In this document: positions 51,401 through 62,200 of the stretch, in pieces | Position numbering within the stretch: position 1 is the first letter of the stretch | Layout of the letters: every line of letters begins with the position of its first letter | Source of the DNA: Periplaneta americana | Taxonomy: Eukaryota; Arthropoda; Insecta; Blattodea; Blattidae | Length of the DNA stretch: 64,000 bases | Direction of reading: 5' to 3' | NCBI RefSeq assembly: GCF_040183065.1 | Contig: NC_091121.1 | Location: forward strand, 61,040,287-61,104,286 | Position numbers and translations under genes: made by a program | The notes under the pieces: generated by a model | Databases searched by the model: none | The model's input: only the letters and a program-made list of their open reading frames with translations | What the model was told of the DNA's origin: nothing

Positions 51401-54400
51401 TTCTGCTATGAGGGTGATCTTCGGAGTTAATTGTACAATTATAATTATAATGTATTTTTACCGCCACTTTAATGTTGTTGACATCCACAATGGTTACTGT
51501 AATTTTGGGTTTTGGCCTAGCAGAGAAAGTATTCAGGAAACAATGCATGCAATATTGAAAAATGTAGAGTGACAATTAATTGTTCAGGAGCGGAACAGGC
51601 ACCCAATGTTGATCAGATGGTGGCCTTCAAATCTAAATGCTACCGAGGCAGATCGAGTGACACATTCATAACAACTGATTGCGGATTATTTACTTTATTA
51701 GAAGGTGGTGATGAAGTCAAGTTTTCACGGAATAATAACAAACCTCTCCCATAAAGGGATCATTGTTGTTACTCCACCGTATCTGCACGATGGTAAATTA
51801 ACAGCTGAAGAAGTCGAAACTACTTACAGCATTGCCAGTGTTCGAATTCATGTTGAAAGGTGCATTCAGCGAATTAAAATATACAGTATAACATTTTACA
51901 CAAACTATCAATTGAACTGCTTCCGCATGTTGATCTTGTTGTTTATTCATCTGTCCAAAGAGAAGATTGAACCTCATAAGTGATACCAACAAGGCGCCAC
52001 TTATGAGGCAATTAGGCCAGATGTCATGGAGTAAGAGTGGCCAGTTCCTTTTCCCTTCCATTGCATATATCGCCGTCTAGCTACAAATTACACTAGTCAG
52101 ACTCTTATGCATACAAACAATTGTTCTTCCCCTGACACATCGTCAAGTGAGATGTACAGCCTGATAACAGATATACATATCAGCCAGAACCTCATCAGAG
52201 GTAGTATGTTGATGATATTGTTCATTATGTGTTGTGTTTTAAAGAATTTGCAGTCGGCCATTATTCAGGACGTGTAATTAAGGCTACTTTTAGAATTAAA
52301 TCACATTAAAATACGTAATTTATAGAGACATTATACACGCAAATATTACACAAGTCATGACATCAAATATAAGTATATCAATGTTTTCGTAATATGACTG
52401 TTCACCCTCATTCAATGGTCTGAAATCTGATTTAAATGCCAAACAACTTCACTGATATTTCAGGAACTTTGTAATTACATTTTTACACTCCTCTAGCAGT
52501 ACTGAACTTTCCACTGAGTCTATAAAATAATTAAATACTGGAGATTGCTGGGTTTGCAGTGAAAGACCTGCCCTTGGGCAGAACACTGTGAATCAATGAA
52601 CCCATTCTTACTAATATTACAACATTTTGTCGGCAGAAAGCCGCATGTAATTTCTATATCACACATGACTAGTGAATGACTGCGAGCCTGTAGTTAATTA
52701 GGAATTGAGACATTGCGCGGCGCCACCAGTACGATTTTGAGACCCATGCACGGTGCCTATACTGTACTGAACAAAAGAGTGTTAAATACACAACTTGGAG
52801 TTATGTAGGGAAGACCCGACTTCCGAAATGTAGAGGCTGTTCAATTGCTACAATACATAGTCTCCAACAATTTACAGGATCCATTCTGTGAAGTAACGAA
52901 GTTGTTAAATATTTTTGGTTACAACATAATGACCACTACTGAGCCAGAAATATGTTTTTCTTGCTTGAAACGCATAAAAACGGTTTTTAAGGAACATTGT
53001 GTCTCAGGATCACCTCACTGCTCTTGCAATACTGTCTATAGAAAAGAGTACGATGTCCAAGATGGAGGGTTTAACACTAGGGTAATTGACAAGTTCTGCA
53101 GTAGGAAGAAACGTCGTATGGACTTCATATTTCGTCACTAGGCGAGTCTCAAATTAAGATAAATACATATAAGTGTATACAGTAGGCCGATATAGCGATT
53201 GTAGCACACTCATTATTTTGGCCACCAGCCGCTACTGTGTAAGAGAGGTTATAACCTAAATAATTAAATGAATTAACACGCTCAATTAAAGTATTATTTA
53301 TCATGATCTTACTTGGGATTGGGTTCTCTCCCGAAAATGCCATGACTTTCGTTTTCTCTTTTGAGATTTCCATATTGAAATCTGAGGCGATTATTTGCAA
53401 ATTATAAATGGCTCTTTGTAAAGCTTCCTCTGTTTGAGCGATAATAACCTGATCGTCAGCAAACATTAGTGTATCGAGAACTGTGTTTCGATTAATTTGA
53501 ATTCCAGCATGATGACTTTGTCTCCAAATGTATAAAATATGGTTCATATATATAATAAACAACAGAGGGGAAAGACCGCACCCTTGTCTAACACCTTGGT
53601 TGATGGAAGTCTAGCTAGTAGTTCTGCGTTCAGTTCTTATGGCAATTTAATTTTGTTGATATAAATTATAAATGGAGAGAATGATTTGGTTTGGCACATT
53701 ATCATAGCGTAAGATCTCTAAAAGTTTATTTCTATCAACTCTATCGAAAGCTTTTATGAAATCAATAAAAGCTAAGTGGCTTGGAATATTAAATTCTCTG
53801 TGCTTTTCAATTAAAATCTTCATGGTGAAATAGCTGTCACAACATGATCTTCATTTTCGGAATCCATTCTGTTCTTCAGTGATTTTGTCTTCGTAAAGAT
53901 GTGATAGTTTATTTTTGATTATGGCTGTATAGATCTTATATCCAGAATTGAGAAGACTTATACCCCTGTAATTTTCACATAATTTTTTGTTTCCTTTCTT
54001 ATAAATAGGTACTACAATGGCTTTTTGCCAACTTTCTGGGGGTTGTGATCCTGCCCATATATTGTTTAAGAAATATAAAAATCTATAGGTAAATTCTTCT
54101 CCAGCGTATTTAAAAAACTCGAAATTTAAATTATCTTCGCCTGGGGCTTTCCCATTTTTTAAACGTTTATATACTTCAATGAGTTCATCATAAGTAATAA
54201 TATCTGTTGTGTTGTTGTTGGAAGTCTTTAATGTAAGAGAGATGTTTTTGTGAAACCATATATTTTTAAAGTAATCAAGTAGAGATTCGTTAGGAATAGG
54301 GTTTAGAACAACATTTTCACATGTAAAACAAAAGGAATATTAATTTTTATATCAACATCGTATTTGAAGGGTATAGAGAAAAAACGAACAGAGTCACAAT

Positions 54401-56161
54401 TCTCATAAGGTTGACGACATCATTTAATTTAGTATATTATTGCAAAATGTATGTGTTTTTCTTATCAAAACTGGCAAAGGAGAATTATCACTACGCATAC
54501 AATCATCCTTTCCTACTTTTTAATTAGGAACAGCAATAAAATTTGCAGTAATATACTGAATTAGATGATGACATCACCCTTAAGAAAACTGTGACTCTGT
54601 TCGTTTTTTCTCTGTACCCTTCATTTGTGTTTGCCTTTAAAGTAGTCTTTCGTCTCATGATTTTCCAACAATAATCCACATTAAATTGTGTCATATCTAG
54701 CTCATATAACAAACTGATGTAACAATTCGCATATAAATTTTTACCACGGGTACAAACTCATTTTTAAGACCTCAACCTCTGTTTCAATTTCCTATGGGTG
54801 GGAGACAGAATTACATAAAGATGTAGAGAAATAAGAACGTAAGTATTTAATATCTAGCTGAACTGGACATCGTTATCACGTAAATATACTTGGACTTCTC
54901 CATATGGATTGACACAACCAAATAGATCACATTTTGATAATGGGCAGGGCATGTAGCACATATGGATGAATCCAGAAATGCATATAGAGTGTTAGTTGGG
55001 AGGATAATATTAATATGATGCTAGAGACTGGATTAATCTTGCTCAGGATAGGGACCAATGGCAGACTGGCATTGGGCAATGAACCTCCAGATTCTCTAAG
55101 AGCCGTTTAAGTAAGTACAGCAACCACAATTAGTACGACAATGATTTGTTTGAACTTTTTCGGTTTGTTTGGCTAGTTTGAGTGACTCCATTGTTGTGAC
55201 TGTTGTTTTGTTTCGGGGGTGACATATTGAATCCAGGTCTCATCTCCAGTCACAATTGATTTAAAAAAATCTTCACCTTCAGCCTCATAATGGGTGAGGA
55301 ACGTCAGTGCTGATGCCATTCGGCAACCTTTGTGGTCATCAGACAACATCTTTGAAACCCATTGAGCACACAGTTTTTTTGTAGTGTAGGTGTTCTGTTA
55401 TGATCGTGTAAACAGATGATCTTGAAACTTCAGGAAATTCCACACACAACTCACTTTTGATAAAACTCCGTTTTTCTCGAACCACTTGGTCAACTTATAG
55501 AACAATGTCTTCTGTTGCAACAGACTTGCGTCCTTGAATATCGGTCTCGTCATCTTTAAATTTCCTAAACCATTCACAACTCATAAAGTTTGCACCATAT
55601 ACTCGGCTCATTCTTCGATGAATTTCCACTGCACTATTCCCTTCTGCTTGAAGAAATCAAATTATGCTACGCAATTTGCACTTGGTGGGAGAGTAATCAT
55701 AACAACCATGTTTACTTGGCTGTACTCAGCTCAAAATGGCGTAATGACGTTGGAAGTGGCAGAGGTTATAGTGGGGAAGATGCGCAGTCGCTCCCCAAGC
55801 ATTCCTGCCTCCTACCACTTGATTGGCCATTTACCGGCATGATCGAAGGTTAAAAAAAACCACCCTCGTGATTTATTTTACTAGAAGACCATACACTAGT
55901 GTCATATCAATGTTTATATTTGTTTTCATAAGAAGAAGAGTAAGATACACTTACCTTCATGTATTTGTCAAAATATACCCGACACAAACGAAACATGGCA
56001 AAGGGTGATGGTCCAGAGAACAGTTCTATTTCAAAATCTGCTACCATTTCTTCAGTTAAATTAACACTGCTGCCCTAAAAAGTTAAAAAGTTAATTGGAA
56101 TCACAAAGAAATCAATTCACATCATTTTTATGCAGATTAAAAAATTTTGTATTATTCAGCC

Positions 56162-56207
<46 letters not shown>

Positions 56208-59200
56208 TATAAACGATTCTTACTGTTCTCTCGACTTCTTCAAGTACGAATTTCACTGTGTCTTCTGTTAAGGGTTCAGTATAACTGTCGCCAAATTTGT
56301 CATACTTGGTGGAAAGTTCCTGCTTCACAGTTTCTGTTGCATACAAGAGGTCGGCAGGTGACCATGGCAGTAATAACCCAGCATTCAAGCAACGCAGCAA
56401 CCAGCTGATATGGACCACATTGCACTGACCGAATTTTGCAACAGTACGTACACGTAATGTCATCTCTCCAGCAAGTGCACAGAATGTATTACAACCTACA
56501 AAAATATAAAATTATTAACTCAATATTGCATTTACAAAGACTGTTACTTGAAAAGTTAAAGAGTAGGCCTAAATATCCCATCAACAACAAAGGAAAAAAA
56601 AACAAACCGAAGCATCTAGTGAGGCAACAGACTTTTCATTTCTTGCTACACAAAATATATATGTTGACAAATAGCGTAATTTTTATTATTCGGAGTTATG
56701 GAGAGAACAAACATTTCGGAAAGATCTTGCTGTGATTACTATTTTTAGTCAAATACCTTCTTGAAAAAAATATATGCAATTCAATATTTAAATATTACAA
56801 CACATACAGAAAATTTAGGTTACAACGACATGGTTAACTGCAATAAACTATTTCATATTTTAAAAGATAATATTTCACATCAAGTTTTAATATAATATAT
56901 GAAATATATAACATCAACAAAAAAATTACTTATGAAAGTAGAATCTAAACACTCAATAGAGATAAATAAACACAGGTCTTACACTTGCCTACCAAACTAG
57001 AGTTTCTTACCACTACTATTTATTATTTTCATGCACAAGTTAATTGAAAAATGGTGATTAGAACACCATAGTAGGATAATGATCAACCACAATTTAGAGT
57101 CAGGAAGGTACAGTTTTGTGAAAGTGCACTGCTATAATCTGGATAAAAAGTAACAAAGAGGCAGAAATATACACTGCCTTAGTTAAGAAGCATCATGGAG
57201 CAGCAGTTTGCTTCTATTTTTAAGCTTTGAGCTTTGCCTATTATTTTAAAGCAGTGTTCCTGTGTGCAATAAAATATATTACAATGGAAAAATCGTAAAA
57301 GTGTGGTCAAACAAGCACGTGAAATGATGCATCAAATGTACTAGCACACTCATACTTAATTCCAGAGTTCCAAATGTAACACATGCATGTCTGCTACCAA
57401 CATTTCACATTTCCTGCTTCTGAAATCAGGTTTTACATGGTGTAAAAATTGCAAGAGAAACTAAAATTTCTCCCAGTTAATTCCTTGTTTTCTGATCACT
57501 TGGAAAACATCATGATCAGAAATATGAAACCACAGAGTAAGAGAAATGGTGGTTTTTGTTTTCTATTATGAATAAATTGCAATGACCGAAATATTTTTCT
57601 GTCATTTACATATACAAACATACCTTTCTAATTCACAGTCACAGTCTACAATATAGTTTTAGTATCAATTTCATGAAGCATTGTTGAATGTCATGAATTC
57701 ACCTACAGAATAGAATAGGTACAGTACTTCTATCCTCTATGGAGTGGAAACTTGGACAGTAAATAGAGGACAAGAAGAGAAGAGGTAAGGAATAAAATAA
57801 TAAGGCAGATAATGAATGTAAAGGAACATATAGTAGGAGTTAAAAATGAAAAAAAGATTACAATGGTACAGTCAAGTTAAAAGGCTGCAAGATGGAAGAA
57901 TAGCAAAGGAAATCATGTGATGGAAACCAGAACGAAGGAATAGGAAAAAAGATCTAATGAAAATTGGATGGACAAAGTGAAAAGAAATATGGAACTGAAA
58001 GGTCTAAAAGATTCAGATACATAGATAGGGAACATAGAGGAAAAAAAATGATAATTTTTATGTACTATAGTTTGGTTGGTTGAGGGAAACTACAGCACTG
58101 TAGAAAGCCTCCTAGTAAAAAAAATACATAAATTAAAATATTTTCATGTTAATATTGATCAGTAGGCTGTATCTTCATGGTAACCGTTAGAAAGGGCAGC
58201 TGTAACTTTTTGTTAGCTCTCTCCTTTTACATGTAATAAATCTACTACATGGAGCCAACTGCTTTACTTCCTCCTTCAAAAGAAACTGCACTTAGAATGT
58301 TTTTCGACTAAAACAGCCGACATAAGCATTTCCCTAACTCAAATTATTGTTACATTATGAGCTATTGACATAGTCTCTAATAAAATAGCTGACCAAAGGT
58401 AGACCTAAACTTACTTGTTGTAAAAAAATAAACAAAAGGCGAAAATTATACCTGTGCTCTGTACAATTGTTCCTCCATTCTGTGCAATCTTGATCTCAAT
58501 GTTTTGTTTCGTGTGCTCCTTCCAGTCAGTGAGTACACAAAACTCCTTCTGTCTCAGAGAATTTGATGTCACATCAACAGCAGACACATCAGCACCGCGA
58601 AACTGGCTACCTAATGCAACTGGTACTTGTGCTAGTTGTCGCTTTTTCTTTTTTGTTGGTACAGGCAACTCATCATCAGCATCAACATGTCTGGAATACA
58701 GTTTTCCAGATGCTTCCTGAAAAAAAAAAAAAATCATTCCAAATTTCGTTGACATGGGGAAACAACAATGTATAATAATATTACACAGGGAGTATATTAG
58801 GAACATACATTTCGAAAAAGGAAGAATGACCTATTTTACATTAATAGTAAAACCTGTTAAAAGGACTGAACTGAAACTATACAAACATTGTGTTTCGCAG
58901 AAGTACAGATGATATACGAGGTATGAAATTGCATATATTATATGACCATATGATGGGAAGTTAAAGGGACAGAGAAACCCCTGCCCACGTCCTTTTTGCT
59001 TACACCACCTTATAAACAAACGTGTAGTAAGTTTCTGTGCATCAGTGGTGGATTTTAGGCGACCAGCGACAACCGAAAGTTCGTGAAAGCTATAATGTCC
59101 ATCTCATACAATCTGTCTCTGACTTTCCTGCTCGACCACAGCAAAACATTACTGTCTCAGCTGGGGAAAGTGGAGTGGGGAGTTAAGGGATGGTCTGCAG

Positions 59201-62200
59201 TATCTCAATCGAGTTAATAACGCCCCGGCCTGCTATACACAAATTTCAGTTGAAAATAAAAAATTAAATAAAACTTGTAAAATTAAGTTTTTTTTATAAA
59301 CATTAACTAGGAGCATCTTACTTAAAGAAGAATATGAAGAAGGAAGTCATAAGGAGGACAGGTGCAACAAAGAAAAGTGTGGAAAAAAGAGAAACAACAT
59401 TAGGAAAAGAAGGAATAGTAAAAAGAGTGCGGTAAAAGTGAAAATCAGGTCCCTGCAAGTAAAGACAAAGGGGAGAGAAGAGAGAAGTGAAAGGGAAAGT
59501 GAAGTGACAGAATAATTGACTAAGAAGAAAGGCTGTAATACGACAGAGGAGAATAACAACAGCAATAAAGATAGAAATAGTCCAGGAATGAGCAGTGCAG
59601 AATGGGCAGAATTTGTGACAGTGAAGTAGGTAGAAAGTAGGATTATAAGTGTATGGAAGGAAGGGATGGAGAAACTAATAAGGGAGATCGGGGAGAGATG
59701 GTGAGAAGGTAGTGGAGCAATTGGAGAAACTGATGTGGAGCAGGGGGAGTGGAGTGTAGATTAAAAGGAATTAGTGTTGCTCAAATTAAAAGAAATTAGT
59801 GCTGCTCAAATTAAAAGTACAAAATAAGTTAAAATGATTGTAGTGATGTGTACTGAATGATGTGTCTGATGAAGAAAGAAATAGAAAATGAGACTTAGTG
59901 GGAACAATGTTGTATTAGTTCTTAACATGAATTGGTAATGAAAGTGGACCAGTGTAATGAAGGCAAAGATGAACGGAGAGAGGTGCAATGTATGTTATAG
60001 GTAGAAGATGTAAAGAATAAGAGAGAGATAGAATTAATAGTACATTATGCAACGAGCCTATAATGATAGTAATTAAGACGCGAGGATGTTTATGAAACGG
60101 GTGCAAGCGAGTTTCATGATTTTCATACGAGCATCTTAATTACCATTATAGGCAAGTTTCATACGACTTTTTATGCTCGACCATATTTCTAACTTGAAAT
60201 TATTCGTAAGTATTCATGTTATTGTTATGTGAGTGAGTGCAATAGCCTATCTCATGAATTGTGAGATGTGCGCAGATGCGAAAGTATTGATTTTTTCCGG
60301 GAAACGAATATCAAAGACCTTGATAATAGTAAGATAAACATTAGTCTTGATATAACCTTGAAATTGAATTCGACATTGAAAAACGAGATGACAAATTGAA
60401 TTTATTTGAATATTATTTACAATTAACGCTAATTATTATAGTAACAGAACATAACCTTCTGTGACAGTATTGGATTTCCAGCCTCTGTGACCTTTCGATA
60501 GTTGTCTTTCGATTGCATATCCGAGAATAATCGAAAACCTGAACTTTAATGAATAGGTGTACTTTAATGACATGCATTAAAGGACTGCTACCAGGTGTAT
60601 AATTACTACATTTCGGCATGGTCGAGCATAAAGTATTTAACAGGATCTGTATGATAGGGGATAGTTATTAAACAAATAAATAGAGAGGAGGGTAGGAATT
60701 ATTAAGTTTGAAATAATGACAGGGTGACGACAGAAAGTAAATAAAGAGGGAGCAAAGGATAGGGAAGGAGAAGGTAACTACACGAAAGAAGAGAATTTAG
60801 GAATAAGAGGGCTAGGAAACAGTAAGACGGGCTCTTACAGCAAGGAAACTTTGATGATGTAAATGTAAAGAAAAGGAGTGGTGGTACCATATAAAATATT
60901 GTGAAAGACCAACACTACCATTGGAAGCTGAAGACAATGTATACAAAGGCATATTGGTTCCGTTAAGTTCAATGTTAATTGAAAAATGAGTTCTATTCAG
61001 TCAATACTTAACATAACACAATAAAACATGTTATAATAACATTTACACAGATTTTAAAAACATGCGAAAACGTTTGTTTTTAAAATCTGTGTAATTGTTA
61101 TTATAACATGTTTTATTGTGTTATGTTAAGTATTGATTGAATAGAACTCATTTTTCAATTAAAATGTATACAATTTTATTACTGAAAGTGAACTATTAAT
61201 GAACAAAAATAATCTATGTCTTATGCTGTGTGACAGAAATTTTGCATGCATGCCTCTTCTTCAAATTCCAATTTTTTACTGCTGACGTTTGTTGACATCT
61301 GTATGTAGGCGTTGCAGGGACTGTGCAGAGCAAGAGGGAGGGCATGTACATTCCACATCAAAGCATTATTAGCACAACTGATGTATCAGAACATATAATC
61401 ACATGCTGTCCTGCACCTGGTACCAATATAATAATAATAAAATTACTATATTGGTACCAGCACCTCTTTTAATGTTAATTATTACTTATATTATTTCAGT
61501 TTATTTCATTTTACAGTATTATAATATATTCATATTATGAAATCATTCATGTAATTTGTTCTAATAGCTAACTGTAATTAGCTATTCAGTTTATTTAATT
61601 TCACAGTATTATAATACAGTATACTCTTATTGTGAAATCATTCATGTAATATGTTCTAATAGCTAACTGTAATTAGCTATTATCTATTGTTATAGTCCTC
61701 TGTTCGAAATGCAATAAATCATGTGTTTACAGTATTAAAAATGCGTACTGTCGAGTGATTAAAGTGAATGTTGATGAATGCTGATAACGAGAAATTACAT
61801 TACTGAGTGTTCAGTTCAAAGTGTGTCATGGCTCGCTGTATGCCGTCATGTGGCTAGTCGATGAGCCTAGAGAATTCAATCTTCCTACACTTCTGCAGAG
61901 GTGTATTACTTATGTGCCAGAGAAGTTGCCTAGCAAGTACAGCGTTCATTCAGAAGAGTACTTACTGATACATACGGTAACGCCGGTAGTGGCAGGAATG
62001 TGAACTGTTTCGAAACATGTACTGAGATGAGTTTTTTCTTACTGTCAGGATATGGGGAGAGGGTTAAGACGATTACTTACATATTTGTTGACATTAACTT
62101 CGACGGTCAACATGGACACGGAGCATTTGATTTGTGTTGTGAATATTGCCGTACGCAACCGATGATAACAAATACCCTGCGTACGACTTGCCCGCGCAAA

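Larger units (their letters stand above)
49479..53237 (+). mobile_element. hAT element (GGCGGCT family), 3759 bp, inside the LINE
   Basis: The left TIR is CAGGGGCGGCTCGTCC and the inverted right TIR is CAGTAGCGGCTGGTGGCC. Perfect 8-bp duplications TGTAAGAG lie at 49471-49478 and 53238-53245. It holds a start-like [10 protein letters not shown] at about 50205 and a hAT C-terminus at 52845-53141. Between these is Harbinger-like coding sequence and other material. Confidence 0.92.
49016..54330 (-). mobile_element. LINE reverse-transcriptase gene split by a hAT insertion
   Basis: Right part (53246-54330), minus strand: [72 protein letters not shown] and LMFADDQVI. Left part (49016-49470): [47 protein letters not shown]. 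The two parts join in frame across the hAT target site (NYLGYNLSY then ITDEDMSNK). The RT active site is FADD. A few stops and frameshifts elsewhere make it a dead copy, and the 5' end is missing. Confidence 0.9.
48461..55954 (-). other. LIG4: LIG4 intron with nested transposons
   Basis: This 7.5-kb intron holds the LINE/hAT/Harbinger nest (49016-54330), a MITE (54364-54624), a LINE 3' fragment (54940-55115) and a mariner remnant (55120-55860). No exon of another gene was recognised. Confidence 0.8.

Noticed and set aside
56167..56214. ORFs with alternating Tyr/Ile (YIYIYI)
   Set aside because: Translation of a (TA)n microsatellite within a LIG4 intron.
59347..60890. Several Leu/Phe/Ser-rich minus-strand ORFs resembling membrane proteins
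   Set aside because: They result from the purine-rich composition of the plus strand.
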